The translations under genes were made by a program, and so were the position numbers. From the NCBI RefSeq assembly GCF_011742165.1, contig NZ_JAAQTO010000006.1, positions 62,001 to 126,000 on the forward strand: a DNA stretch of 64,000 nucleotides. Reading direction: 5' to 3'. Source of the stretch: Billgrantia bachuensis (GTDB lineage Bacteria > Pseudomonadota > Gammaproteobacteria > Pseudomonadales > Halomonadaceae). Below, in pieces: positions 1 to 8,653 of this stretch (the stretch's first letter is position 1; the number at the start of each line of letters is the position of its first letter). The notes below the pieces were generated by a model, which was not told where the DNA came from, made no database searches, and saw nothing but the letters and a program-made list of their open reading frames with translations.

Positions 1-322
1 TATTCCTGCTTGTAAGTTCGAATATTTGATGCTGCATGTAAGTGGGTGAGTCCTGACGGATATCGACGATGACGTCGATGATGGCTCCGCTGATGCAACG
101 AATCAGCTTGTCTTCTCCATGCGGAGCCTTTTGAAAGTGTAAGCCACGTAGTGTGCCTCGCTGGGCCGAGAAAGAGGTATTTTGTTGAACGAAGTCGCTT
201 TCAATGCCTATTGCGGAGAATTCTTCTCGACACATGGTTCTTGCAAAGAAACCTCTGTCGTCGCCTCGAGGCTCAAGTTCCACCAGGTAGGCATCCTTGA
301 GGTCTGTCTGGATGAACTTCAT
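1..322 (-). CDS. RfbC-like sugar-nucleotide 3,5-epimerase, 3' end outside window
   Basis: N-terminal 107 codons of a cupin-fold epimerase related to dTDP-4-dehydrorhamnose 3,5-epimerase (RfbC/RmlC). The translation begins MKFIQTDLKDAYLVELEP and carries the family landmarks: a GDDRGFFART segment, the RGLHFQ motif with the catalytic-type histidine, and the IDVIVDIRQDSPTY strand. The ATG overlaps the stop of the preceding oxidoreductase gene as ATGA and has a run of six G at a suitable distance as ribosome binding site, so it is translationally coupled. In this setting, downstream of a CDP-glucose-forming enzyme, the substrate is more likely a CDP-linked 4-keto sugar than dTDP-4-keto-rhamnose; that is inference. 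The gene continues past base 1. Confidence 0.85.
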   Translation of the reverse strand, partial: MKFIQTDLKDAYLVELEPRGDDRGFFARTMCREEFSAIGIESDFVQQNTSFSAQRGTLRGLHFQKAPHGEDKLIRCISGAIIDVIVDIRQDSPTYMQHQIFELTSRN

Positions 323-1653
323 ACTTCCCCCCTATCGTCAATTTTCTCGAAGAAAACGTTTTCCTGCTCGCGATACAATCGGTCAATCTGGCGTCCTTCA
401 GGAAATCGAACATCATCGAATGTCAGCGGCACATTCTTTTCAATACGCTTTTTCACTACGCAATCGAGTGCCAAGCCTATGGGCAAAAGCCTCTCTCTAC
501 GAATGACTTCCATATTCTCGGCGACTCCGTACACTTCGAAACCGCCAAACTCCCGAATGGTTGTTCCCTCTTCGAGATCCTTCTTGGCAATGGCGACGAC
601 ACCAACCGTCGGGGCGCCACGAGGCGCCAGGACAGGATCGTTGAACAACACGGCTCGTGCGACCGAAGTCGGCACTTCGAAATGGCAAAGATGATAGGGT
701 GTGTAGAAGCAATAGTAAGGTCCCTTTCCCAACTTGTAGAGTTCGAGGTAGTGCTGCTTTCGCGGATCGGATACTGTCCCGATGGCGAAGACGCCAGGGC
801 CCGGCCGTGCCCCCACCACGTAGTCGACGAGACCGGGCCCTGAGGCATCAAGGTAAGGCTCGAAGCTGGATAGCGTTTCTTCGATGGGCACCAGCGGTGA
901 GCCGGGGTCGCCGTTCGAGAAATCAGGGCCGAGCATACCGCGGCGGGCAACTTGCATTCCCGTACCATTCGCCACTATCGCCTGCTCGAATGAGATCTTC
1001 GTACCATCAGCGAAAGAGGCCACCATGGCGGGCTTTTGGCCCCATCGCTCCGCGAACGCTCGTTGCGTTTCAGGATTACGGTAAGGATCATGCAATCCCT
1101 TGATGTTACCGCTCAGTACAGGTTTAATTCCCAATCCTTCAACGAACCGAAGCAGATTCATCTGTACACCCGGTTGATCACCATCCGAGAAGGTATAGAT
1201 CAGGCCGGCTTGTTCCGCCTTGCGCTTCAGGATTGGTCCGATCGTTCCATCTAGCTCCGCATTCATCTGGATGACGTGTTTGCCGCTTGAGATGGCTGTC
1301 AGCACCGCCTCTGCCGCGTATTCGATAGACCCCGTGACCTCGATGATGGCATCCAGGCCGTTGGAAGCGGCCATGGCCGTGGCATCTTCCGTCACCACGG
1401 GCTGCCCCCTGGCGATTGCCGATTCGATCGCCGCCATCGTATCGCAACGCTCGGGGGCGACCCCCACCTGCTCGAATACCGTGACGGCCGATTCGACATG
1501 GCGATTTGCAATGGCGCAAAGGGTCATGCCTGGTGTTGCGGTCATAATCTGTAAGCCGATGCCTTTGCCCTGGAAACCCGCGCCGATCATGCCCACACGT
1601 ATCGGTTTGTTGTCCGCTTCTCGCTTGGCTAATGCCGTATCTACGATGATCAT
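319..1653 (-). CDS. NAD(P)-dependent oxidoreductase with C-terminal SAF domain
   Basis: 444 residues. The N-terminus holds a Rossmann fold with VGMIGAGFQGKG near residue 20, resembling homoserine-dehydrogenase-like NAD(P) oxidoreductases; the C-terminal 90 or so residues (from VGVVAIAKKDLEEGTTI) form a SAF domain like those of sialic-acid synthase and altronate hydrolase relatives. The frame is open for another 75 codons upstream, but those overlap the cytidylyltransferase gene and have no homology-like character, so the ATG at MIIVDTALAK is preferred. It sits 52 bases after rfbF and overlaps the RfbC-like gene by four bases. From memory, similar proteins are found in polysaccharide loci beside rfbF, but I know no assigned reaction; oxidation or reduction of a CDP-sugar or of a branched side chain is a guess. 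Confidence 0.8.
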   Translation of the reverse strand: MIIVDTALAKREADNKPIRVGMIGAGFQGKGIGLQIMTATPGMTLCAIANRHVESAVTVFEQVGVAPERCDTMAAIESAIARGQPVVTEDATAMAASNGLDAIIEVTGSIEYAAEAVLTAISSGKHVIQMNAELDGTIGPILKRKAEQAGLIYTFSDGDQPGVQMNLLRFVEGLGIKPVLSGNIKGLHDPYRNPETQRAFAERWGQKPAMVASFADGTKISFEQAIVANGTGMQVARRGMLGPDFSNGDPGSPLVPIEETLSSFEPYLDASGPGLVDYVVGARPGPGVFAIGTVSDPRKQHYLELYKLGKGPYYCFYTPYHLCHFEVPTSVARAVLFNDPVLAPRGAPTVGVVAIAKKDLEEGTTIREFGGFEVYGVAENMEVIRRERLLPIGLALDCVVKKRIEKNVPLTFDDVRFPEGRQIDRLYREQENVFFEKIDDRGEV

Positions 1654-1705
1654 TGGTCTTTTTTCATCCCGGCTTCTGGTTGAAAGCGAATGGAGAACTA
1701 ACGGC

Positions 1706-2482
1706 TCAGTCTTTCCAGACTTTCCATGGCGGCGTATTCGCCCATGCCGCTTCGAGCACCATCTTGTCACGTAGCGAGTCCATGCTTTGCCAGTAGCCCT
1801 GATGATGGTAATAACCCAACTTGCCCATCTGCACCATGCGCTCCATGGGCTCGTTCTCCCAAGTCGTACGATCATCATCGATCAGATCAAGGACTTCGGG
1901 CTCGCAGACGAAGAAACCGCCGTTGATCAAACCTCCGTCGACGGCGCCCTTTTCACGAAAAGCCATGACGTGATTGCTGCTTTCGTCCAGCCTGAGTGCG
2001 CCATAGCGTCCCGGCTGGGTAACTGCCGTCAGCGTGCACCAGCATCCTGATTGCTTGTGGCTTTCGATCAGTTTACCAATATCCACATCACTGACCCCGT
2101 CTCCATACGTCAAGCAGAAAGTTTCATCGTTGATGAGATGTTTGGCTCGCTTTATCCTTCCCCCCGTTAGTGACGCAGCACCGGTGTCGAGTACCGTCAC
2201 ATTCCAGTCCTCGCTTACGCCATTCAGCCATTCGACTCGCCCCGTTTTAAGATCGATCGTGTAGTCAGTCTGCCTGCCCCGATAATTGAGGAAATAATTA
2301 CGAATGTAGTCGACCTTGTACCCGCCAAGTATTACGAAATCCTTCAAGCCGTAATGCGAATAAATCTTCATGATGTGCCACAGTATGGGGCGCTCTCCCA
2401 CTTCCACCATTGGCTTGGGACGGATAGAGGTCTCCTCACTAAGGCGAGTTCCAAAGCCACCCGCAAGAATCACGACTTTCAT
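1706..2482 (-). CDS. rfbF: Glucose-1-phosphate cytidylyltransferase
   Basis: 258 residues, the normal length for RfbF. It forms CDP-glucose from CTP and glucose-1-phosphate, the entry step to CDP-linked deoxysugars of O-antigens and exopolysaccharides. The nucleotidyltransferase signature GGFGTRLSEETSIRPKPM is at residues 8-25, followed by GERPILWHIM and the metal-binding TYGDGVSDVD segment. The start ATG has GGGAG eight bases upstream. It lies mid-operon between an SDR gene (54 bases upstream) and the SAF oxidoreductase. A classical CDP-glucose 4,6-dehydratase (rfbG) is not in the window; the SDR gene upstream may fill that role or rfbG may lie beyond base 1. Confidence 0.95.
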   Translation of the reverse strand: MKVVILAGGFGTRLSEETSIRPKPMVEVGERPILWHIMKIYSHYGLKDFVILGGYKVDYIRNYFLNYRGRQTDYTIDLKTGRVEWLNGVSEDWNVTVLDTGAASLTGGRIKRAKHLINDETFCLTYGDGVSDVDIGKLIESHKQSGCWCTLTAVTQPGRYGALRLDESSNHVMAFREKGAVDGGLINGGFFVCEPEVLDLIDDDRTTWENEPMERMVQMGKLGYYHHQGYWQSMDSLRDKMVLEAAWANTPPWKVWKD

Positions 2483-2536
2483 GACTATTCTCCCTTATTC
2501 AATTTAATTACTTATTATGATTGACGTTGGATCTCT

Positions 2537-3586
2537 TTAGGATTCCGCTATCCACTCAAGCTTTTCTGACAGCCGCCCTAGCTCGACATGGTCTTGCAAG
2601 ACTTTCAACCGCATCAGATGTGAATCCCGGAACTTAGCATCCGAGAATTTCATGCGAGACAATCCCTCCACCAAACCTTGGATGGAATCTTGAAGGGTCA
2701 TCTGGGGTTGATACTCCGGAGCCAGCTTCTCGAAGAGGCCAAAATCTACCTTGTAGGAGCGGCTATCGACGGCCTCTTTTTCATTGATATCCACGGTCGT
2801 TCCTGGAATTGCTTCGGCGACGGCCTCTGCCAGTTCGCGTACCTGATGATTTCTACGGTTGGAACCGGTATTGACGCTGAGAATGCGTCCCCCGTTATTC
2901 GCCTGACGCTGAATGGCCCAGTCGATCGCTCTCCCCATGTCGCTGACATCGATCAAGGGACGCCAAGGTGTTCCATCGCTGAGCACGGTGATCTTCTTCT
3001 GTGAAAGAGCGCAGGCAACGAAGTCATTCAGCACCAGGTCCAGGCGAAGGCGTGCCGACATACCACAGGCAGTCGCAAACCTCAGGCTGGTGATGACCAT
3101 GTCTCCTTCGATACCTGCAAGCGCATCCTCCGAACCGATCTTGGACTTGGCATATGCGGTCATCGGCGCGAGCGGGTCGGCCTCCTTGCGGGGCTCTCCG
3201 CTTGCCAGGCCGTAGACGCTACAGCTCGACGCAAAGACGAAATGCCTCACGCCGGCCTGCGCCGCCCGTCTGGCAATCCTTACGGTAGCTTCCTGGTTGA
3301 TCTCTTGGGTCACGGTTTCGAAGCGATTACCCATGGGATCGTTGGAAACGGCGGCAAGCTGGACCACGGCGTCATAGCCTTCCAGCAACCCTTCTGGAAG
3401 ATAGCGTATATCCCCGTAATAGTGCCTTTCCAGATGACTTTCAGGACTTCGGTCGACTCCCGTCAGGCAGTGTGCGAAATAGGCATTGTCATAACCATGT
3501 AACACCGACTCAGGATGCCGTCGCTTTAGCTCCCTGGTGACTTCGGGCCCAACGTAACCCATGTTCCCCAGTATCAATACCTTCAT
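2537..3586 (-). CDS. Extended SDR, NAD-dependent sugar epimerase/dehydratase
   Basis: 349 residues of an extended short-chain dehydrogenase. The cofactor motif is GNMGYVG at residues 7-13, the AAVSNDP loop follows, and the active-site region shows ASSCSVYG and Y-A-K-S-K (YxxxK). It acts on a nucleotide sugar, probably the CDP-glucose made by the next gene; whether as 4,6-dehydratase, epimerase or reductase cannot be told from the sequence. The start codon overlaps the stop of the acyltransferase gene as TAATG, indicating coupled translation. GC content is lower than in the genes beyond 6 kb, as is usual for transferred polysaccharide loci. Confidence 0.85.
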   Translation of the reverse strand: MKVLILGNMGYVGPEVTRELKRRHPESVLHGYDNAYFAHCLTGVDRSPESHLERHYYGDIRYLPEGLLEGYDAVVQLAAVSNDPMGNRFETVTQEINQEATVRIARRAAQAGVRHFVFASSCSVYGLASGEPRKEADPLAPMTAYAKSKIGSEDALAGIEGDMVITSLRFATACGMSARLRLDLVLNDFVACALSQKKITVLSDGTPWRPLIDVSDMGRAIDWAIQRQANNGGRILSVNTGSNRRNHQVRELAEAVAEAIPGTTVDINEKEAVDSRSYKVDFGLFEKLAPEYQPQMTLQDSIQGLVEGLSRMKFSDAKFRDSHLMRLKVLQDHVELGRLSEKLEWIAES

Positions 3587-5688
3587 TACCTAGCCTCCCG
3601 TTGCAGATACTCAGAGTCGCCTTGCTGCAAGGCTCCACCAGTTGAGCCACCGTTCAGCATGCTCAGCTTGAGCTCCTCTTCGCTCACCCAACCCTTGCTT
3701 TTCATTTCTTCAAATATCTGTGCTACCAACATCGAAGCACCGGCTACGCTCAAATGATTGTTATCGTAATAAAGAAGTTCTTCTTCGAGCTGGGTAGCGC
3801 AGCGACTGGGCAGGTAGGTATCACAGAATATCCTGGCCGGCTCGATTTTTAGCAGGTTGTCATGTTCCACGACTTTAGCCATTTGCTCGTAAGCTGATGC
3901 TGTACGCTGCTTGAAAATGTCGTAACTGGTAGAGAGGGGAGCAAACCGTTCAATGCCGAACAATCTTTCCTTGACCAGCAAGTAAGGCACATCCCAGCCC
4001 ACCTCAGGTACCGGATAGATCAGGACGACCCGTTTCCCGGCGCGAGCCATTCTCTCGACAGTTTCCTGGAGCAGAGACCCAACCTGTTCAATGCGAAGTT
4101 CTTCATCACTTATATCGAGACGGTTCATGGGTACGGCACGCACAGCTTCATCGTGCTCGATTCCCCCTTCGCCGTTATTGAATGACACACCCTCAAATTG
4201 AAGAGGATATCGTCCCAGCATGATGACCAGTTCGACGCTGTCGTCTGCCAGGACGTACTTCAGCACTTGCTCGTTATGGCGACCACATTCCGGTTCATCG
4301 CTTCTGGTATAACCCGCTATTGGCAGGCAGTTTGTATAAACGAATTGTCTTACCTTCATGCCAAGCGCATCGACTCGTTCAGCTACCGGTCCGACTAACG
4401 GCGTCGCTTGGCTATCACCCCATATCACGACCGTCCTATCTCCGTCCTCGTTGTACACACAAGTCTCATCGAGTGGCAGCAAGTTTCCCGGAGTGCTCTG
4501 ACAGTTTGCGTTAATTTCCTTTTGTGAACGCACCATTACTAGATTTTCAAGCTCTCCGTTGAAGCGCCAGGGGATACCCTGTGAGTAGGTACCGTAGAAA
4601 CCCACACCGATCATCAGGCACGACATTACCAGGGCCGCTCTGAAAATCTGTGTTCGTGTATATTTACTGCGATTACGGAAGGGTAATTCGACATAGTGCC
4701 AGGAAAACCAAGCCAGCAGCAGGGAGAGTATGCTCAACAGAATGAAGTCGATATGGGAGATGGGGCCCAAGCTGCGTTCTCTGGCGAACGCGAACACCGG
4801 CTGATGCCATAGGTAGGCGCTGTAGCTGATCAGGCCGATACCTACCATGGGCTTGAAGGAAAGTACTTTTCCTGTAATGTCTTTCTCGCTGGCGAAGAGT
4901 ATGATTAGAGTGGTCCCTAGAACGGGGATCAAAGCCCACCGACCGGGGAAAGGAACGCTCTGATCGAATATCAATATCGCATAAAGGAGCATCACTATCC
5001 CGACCCCCCCTCCCAGATTGCTTACCCAGAGGGGAGGCTTAGCTCTGTGCCGATGAAGAAAGACTGCTACGATAGCCCCAGCCAGAAGCTCCCAGGCGCG
5101 TGTGGGCAGCAAATAGAAATTAGCTGAGGGATGATGCGTTGAAGCGTAATCCGACAAGGCCAGGCTGACGAGGAAGCACAGCGTCAAAACACCTAGGAGC
5201 AGCCATTTTCTAACCCAGCCTACCAATAACATGAACAATGGAAAGAACAGATAGAACTGCTCTTCTACGGCCAGGCTCCAAGTGTGCAGAAAAGGCTTCA
5301 TCTCTGCTGGACCGGCGAAGTAATCCATGTCCTGCCAGAAATGAATATTGGAGATAAATAAATTAACGGCTACCAAGCTCTTGCTCAGACTCTCGAACTC
5401 TTCCGGTAGCATCCACACCCATGCCACAGCCATGCAAACTATGCTGACAAAAAAAAGTGCCGGAAGAATTCGTCTTGCCCGCCGCTCGTAGAAGTGCGCA
5501 ATTGAAAATTTTCTTTCTACTATTTCATTGTAAATAATCCCTGTGATCAGATAACCACTTATGACGAAAAATATATCAACCCCGACATACCCGCCGCTAA
5601 AGGTTTCGAAACCAGCGTGAAACAATATAACGGGTATAACGGCCACGGCTCTTAGCCCATCAATCTCAGGCCTGTAGTGAGTCGTCAT
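3586..5688 (-). CDS. Membrane O-acyltransferase with C-terminal SGNH domain (OafA/YrhL type)
   Basis: 700 residues. The first half is an acyltransferase-3 domain with about ten membrane segments, opening with RPEIDGLRAVAV (the conserved cytoplasmic motif) and containing HTWSLAVEEQF. The second half is a periplasmic SGNH hydrolase-like domain with VIWGDSQAT (block I) and DNNHLS near the C-terminus (DxxH catalytic pair). Such two-domain proteins move acyl groups across the inner membrane and acetylate surface glycans. It is the first gene after the ops element and has GAGGA five bases before the ATG. It probably decorates the glycan built with the downstream CDP-sugar genes. Confidence 0.92.
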   Translation of the reverse strand: MTTHYRPEIDGLRAVAVIPVILFHAGFETFSGGYVGVDIFFVISGYLITGIIYNEIVERKFSIAHFYERRARRILPALFFVSIVCMAVAWVWMLPEEFESLSKSLVAVNLFISNIHFWQDMDYFAGPAEMKPFLHTWSLAVEEQFYLFFPLFMLLVGWVRKWLLLGVLTLCFLVSLALSDYASTHHPSANFYLLPTRAWELLAGAIVAVFLHRHRAKPPLWVSNLGGGVGIVMLLYAILIFDQSVPFPGRWALIPVLGTTLIILFASEKDITGKVLSFKPMVGIGLISYSAYLWHQPVFAFARERSLGPISHIDFILLSILSLLLAWFSWHYVELPFRNRSKYTRTQIFRAALVMSCLMIGVGFYGTYSQGIPWRFNGELENLVMVRSQKEINANCQSTPGNLLPLDETCVYNEDGDRTVVIWGDSQATPLVGPVAERVDALGMKVRQFVYTNCLPIAGYTRSDEPECGRHNEQVLKYVLADDSVELVIMLGRYPLQFEGVSFNNGEGGIEHDEAVRAVPMNRLDISDEELRIEQVGSLLQETVERMARAGKRVVLIYPVPEVGWDVPYLLVKERLFGIERFAPLSTSYDIFKQRTASAYEQMAKVVEHDNLLKIEPARIFCDTYLPSRCATQLEEELLYYDNNHLSVAGASMLVAQIFEEMKSKGWVSEEELKLSMLNGGSTGGALQQGDSEYLQREAR

Positions 5689-5785
5689 TGTGTCCTCGAC
5701 GCGACTTATCTATGCCAGCAACGTGTCATTTCGTTCTCCATTCTGTATTTACAAGAATTTAATTTTAGGGTGGATTATCCCAGGC

Positions 5786-5797
5786 CACGCTACCGCC
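5786..5797 (-). promoter_or_regulatory. ops element (RfaH recruitment site)
   Basis: The minus strand reads GGCGGTAGCGTG, identical over all 12 bases to the classical ops element that pauses RNA polymerase and loads RfaH. It lies about 98 bases before the ATG of the first operon gene, inside the presumed untranslated leader, which is where ops sites of O-antigen, capsule and LPS-core operons sit. The upstream half of the longer JUMPstart sequence is not recognisable. It implies RfaH-dependent antitermination and translation coupling of a long surface-polysaccharide operon running out of the window past base 1. Confidence 0.85.
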
Positions 5798-5849
5798 AGA
5801 GGAGTTCATAGTGGACCTCCCTTTCCATTCCTACCGGACAGTTTGCATT

Positions 5850-5878
5850 GTTATATTTTCCTACAGAATGTTACTAAA
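5850..5878 (-). promoter_or_regulatory. Candidate sigma70 promoter of the polysaccharide operon
   Basis: On the minus strand, TTTAGT and TATAAC are separated by 17 bases. The -10 is good and the -35 weak. Initiation would fall near 5843, placing the ops element about 45-55 nucleotides into the transcript. Other AT-rich matches exist in this region, so the assignment is tentative. Confidence 0.35.
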
Positions 5879-6043
5879 CGTACTTGAGTTTTGCGTAGTT
5901 GGTTTTTGCCATACTTGGCACCAAGCTTTCGTCATCCTATTGGAAGGGTTTTTCTGACCTGATTAAAAATTTGGTACTTTTCTACTAGAGATAGACTTCA
6001 CTAAGCAAAGCAGTGAAGGTGTTTATAGTAAAATTCATACGCC

Positions 6044-6072
6044 AAAAAAACTGCCCTCCTACGAGAGCAGTT
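6044..6072 (-). terminator. Rho-independent terminator after sthA
   Basis: On the minus strand a ten-pair stem (AACTGCTCTC with GAGGGCAGTT, one G-T wobble, GTAG loop) is followed directly by a run of seven T. It starts about 38 bases after the sthA stop and separates the sthA transcript from the RfaH-type operon. Confidence 0.88.
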
Positions 6073-6109
6073 GACTAGTTAAATAGCGAGGGGATAAAAG
6101 GACGTGCGG

Positions 6110-7501
6110 CTAGAAAACCCGATTCAACCCGTTCTGGGCCGCCACCCGGTAGGCTTCGGCCATGGTGGGGTAGTTGAATGTGGTATTGACGAAGTAGTTG
6201 AGAGTATTGGCCTCGCCCTTCTGCTGCATGATCGCCTGGCCGATATGGACGATCTCCGAGGCCTGATCGCCGAAGCAGTGAATGCCGTAAATTTCCAGGG
6301 TGTCCTGATGGAACAGGATCTTGAGCATACCTACGGTGTCGCCGGTGATCTGGGCACGAGCAGTATCCTTGAAGAAGGCCTGGGCCACCTCGTAGGGAAT
6401 CCTGGCTTCCGTGAGTTCGCGCTCGGTCCGCCCAAAAGAACTGATCTCGGGAATAGTGTAAATCCCCGTTGGGACTTCATTGACGAAGCGGTAGTCCCGC
6501 TCGAGCAATTCGTCGCAGGCATTGAGTCCCTGATCGTAGGCGGCGCTCGCCAGACTCGGCCAACCGATGACGTCACCGGCAGCATAGATGTGGGGAATGG
6601 CCGTGCGGTAATGATTGTCGACCTGAAGCTGGCCGCGGCCGTTGGCCTCGAGGCCGATGTTCTCGAGGCCCAGCTCGTCGGTGTTACCGGTCCGCCCGTT
6701 GGCCCATAGGAAGGCGTCGGCACGCAGCTTCTTGCCGGACTTGAGATAAACCACGACGCCCGACTCGTCGCCTTCGACTCGCTCGTACTCTTCATTGTGG
6801 CGAATCAGCACGCCGTGCTTGCGTAGATGGTAGGAGAGCGCATCGGAAATCTCGTCATCGAGGAATGAGAGAAGACTGTCCCTGTTGTTGATCAAATCGA
6901 CCTTGACCCCGAGCCCGGAGAAGATCGAGGCATACTCACAACCAATCACGCCCGCCCCGAAGATTACCAGTGTGCGCGGCGTATGCGACAGGCTCAGAAT
7001 GGTATCGGAATCGTAGATCCGCGGATGACGGAAATTGATATCGGCGGGACGATAGGGACGTGAGCCCGTGGCAATGACGATCTTCTGCGCGACCAACTCT
7101 TCCAGCGCCTCCTGCCGGTCACGCACCAGCAGGGTATGCTCATCCTTGAAGCGTGCCACACCACTGAAGAGATCGATGCGATTGCGCGCATAGAACTTGG
7201 TGCGCATCTCGACCTGCTGGTCGATGGTGATACGCGATCGCTCCATGACCCTGGGAAAGGAGAACCAGCGCGGCTCGCCGATATCGCGGAACATGCGGTT
7301 GGTATTGAACTGCATGATCTGCTTGACCTGGTGCCGCAGCGCCTTGGAAGGAATGGTGCCCCAGTGGGTGCAATTGCCTCCCAGGACCGGCTGCTTCTCG
7401 ACTACCGCAACCCGCTTGCCGTGCTTGGCGGCGTTGATGGCGGCACTTTCGCCGGCGGGCCCGGTACCGATCACCACGACGTCGTAGTTATGGACTGCCA
7501 T
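6110..7501 (-). CDS. sthA: Soluble pyridine nucleotide transhydrogenase
   Basis: 463 residues, matching the family length. A cytoplasmic FAD enzyme that transfers hydride from NADPH to NAD+, rebalancing NADPH made by catabolism. It starts with [16 protein letters not shown] (FAD site) and has a second Rossmann motif [14 protein letters not shown]. The segment [17 protein letters not shown] replaces one cysteine of the CxxxxC redox pair with threonine, the hallmark separating SthA from lipoamide dehydrogenase and glutathione reductase. The C-terminal dimerisation domain ends in NGLNRVF. It follows nqrM by 89 bases on the same strand and may share the nqr transcript. The ribosome binding site is AGGAGA about ten bases upstream. 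Confidence 0.95.
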   Translation of the reverse strand: MAVHNYDVVVIGTGPAGESAAINAAKHGKRVAVVEKQPVLGGNCTHWGTIPSKALRHQVKQIMQFNTNRMFRDIGEPRWFSFPRVMERSRITIDQQVEMRTKFYARNRIDLFSGVARFKDEHTLLVRDRQEALEELVAQKIVIATGSRPYRPADINFRHPRIYDSDTILSLSHTPRTLVIFGAGVIGCEYASIFSGLGVKVDLINNRDSLLSFLDDEISDALSYHLRKHGVLIRHNEEYERVEGDESGVVVYLKSGKKLRADAFLWANGRTGNTDELGLENIGLEANGRGQLQVDNHYRTAIPHIYAAGDVIGWPSLASAAYDQGLNACDELLERDYRFVNEVPTGIYTIPEISSFGRTERELTEARIPYEVAQAFFKDTARAQITGDTVGMLKILFHQDTLEIYGIHCFGDQASEIVHIGQAIMQQKGEANTLNYFVNTTFNYPTMAEAYRVAAQNGLNRVF

Positions 7502-7590
7502 TGGCTCTTGCGTCTCCTTTCCCTTGTCGATGTTGGTTTTCGGCTCCCCGGGGTTAGCACTGCATTTGTCGCGCCAGATATTGCATAGAC

Positions 7591-7857
7591 CTAGCGACGA
7601 GTGGCGTCATAGCCCAGATCTGCGCCACGACTCTCGTCGCTGGAGCGACGCGCACTGACCGGCTCACCCTTGCGTTTGCGGTTCTCCTCCTCGCATATCT
7701 CGTCCTTGCCACCACAGATATCGCAGCCCTCCTTGAGGCCCAGCTTGTTGAGGCCACCGCAGGAGCCGGCAATGGGCTTGCGCCCCATGATCACGCCGAT
7801 GGCCATGGCAGCCATGATCAGTAGCATGAAGCCCAGTACGACGAGGAAAGTGGTCAT
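7591..7857 (-). CDS. nqrM: Na+-translocating NADH:quinone reductase maturation factor NqrM
   Basis: 88 residues (DUF539 family). An N-terminal membrane helix (residues 3-24) is followed by the conserved four-cysteine segment [10 protein letters not shown]...[11 protein letters not shown]. NqrM is required for assembly of Na+-NQR, apparently for iron delivery to the centre held by NqrD and NqrE. The start is chosen at [10 protein letters not shown], with GGAGGG seven bases upstream; an upstream in-frame extension overlaps the preceding gene and is not protein-like. The C-terminus is charged and probably disordered. Its place just after the nqr genes is the usual one. Confidence 0.93.
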   Translation of the reverse strand: MTTFLVVLGFMLLIMAAMAIGVIMGRKPIAGSCGGLNKLGLKEGCDICGGKDEICEEENRKRKGEPVSARRSSDESRGADLGYDATRR

Positions 7858-7876
7858 TGGGTTACCCTCCAGGCGG

Positions 7877-8653
7877 CTAGGGCTCGAGCCAAGGCTCGAG
7901 GGCCGCGGTATGATGGATTTCGACATCCTGTGGTGTCTTGACAACAACCCTGGCGGCGCTATCCATGGCCTCGGCCAGTTTGACCGCGTCACCTGGAGAG
8001 GCAAGCATCAGCTGCGTTGCCTGACGCATGGCCTCGCTGGCGCTCGGTGCCATGACGCTTACCGCTAGCGGGGTCGACAATGTCACCAGTGGCACCACGT
8101 CCTGGCGCGCAAAGCGGTGTACCAGCGCGGCATTCTGAATCCGGACGTGCCGCGCGCCATCGGGACCGGGCAGCCCGGTTCGTTCAAGCGACAGCCGCCA
8201 GCTCCCCCGGGGTGGAACACCCTGGCCACGCATCACTCCCCCTACCTCCACCATCACGGCGGAGGGAGCGAAGCGATGGCCGTCAAGCCACAGCGCCAAC
8301 CGATCGACGGCAAGCGCATGTACCGTACGATCCGCTTCATGCCGTAGTGCTGATGAAGACAGCCGAAACCAGCCAAAGGCAGCATCCAGGGCTCGGGTGA
8401 AGCCACTTCGCTGCCGTTCGAGACTTGCCAGTTCACCTTCTATGCCGGCTTCGAGTTCAGCGACCTGATCATGATCGAGGTCGGCATAGAGGGTAATGTG
8501 GTAGCCCGTTCCCAGAGCCGTGCCCTGGATGAAATGCTCCTGTGTCTGATCACGGCAAGCGCCGAGCACCATGACCACAAACATCGGAAGAAGGAGCCGG
8601 GCTGGCCCAGAGAGAACCAGCCCGGGGAGTCGCCCATGGGCGAGTGGGATCAT
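7877..8653 (-). CDS. Degenerate ApbE-like lipoprotein in the nqr operon
   Basis: 258 residues; true ApbE (FAD:protein FMN transferase, which attaches FMN to NqrB and NqrC) has about 330-350. A lipobox VLGAC gives a lipidated cysteine at residue 33. [13 protein letters not shown] (44-56) matches the ApbE N-terminal strand and [13 protein letters not shown] (133-145) the central VEIGGEIR-type strand, so the family assignment is firm. But the SHIIDP-type segment and the metal-binding TADGLAT-type motif near the C-terminus are absent: the equivalent stretch reads [12 protein letters not shown]. Its start overlaps the nqrF stop (ATGA) in the position normally held by apbE. Either FMN transfer is done by another ApbE elsewhere or this protein has a structural role. 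Inactivity is an inference from motif loss. Confidence 0.75.
   Translation of the reverse strand: MIPLAHGRLPGLVLSGPARLLLPMFVVMVLGACRDQTQEHFIQGTALGTGYHITLYADLDHDQVAELEAGIEGELASLERQRSGFTRALDAAFGWFRLSSSALRHEADRTVHALAVDRLALWLDGHRFAPSAVMVEVGGVMRGQGVPPRGSWRLSLERTGLPGPDGARHVRIQNAALVHRFARQDVVPLVTLSTPLAVSVMAPSASEAMRQATQLMLASPGDAVKLAEAMDSAARVVVKTPQDVEIHHTAALEPWLEP

Larger units (their letters stand above)
5689..6109. other. AT-rich intergenic region: promoter, ops leader and sthA terminator
   Basis: No gene is seen. Read on the minus strand it holds the sthA terminator, an AT-rich stretch with a promoter candidate, the exact ops element, and a leader of about 100 bases before the acyltransferase ATG. 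The base composition is clearly more AT-rich than anything else in the window. An interrupted palindrome cttggcaccaag at 5914-5925 has no assigned role. Confidence 0.7.

Noticed and set aside
1654-1878. 75-codon N-terminal extension of the SAF oxidoreductase
   Set aside because: Lies inside rfbF in another frame and has no Rossmann-like or signal-like features.
5914-5925. cttggcaccaag palindrome as an operator
   Set aside because: Short, single copy, and no regulator gene nearby; left unassigned.
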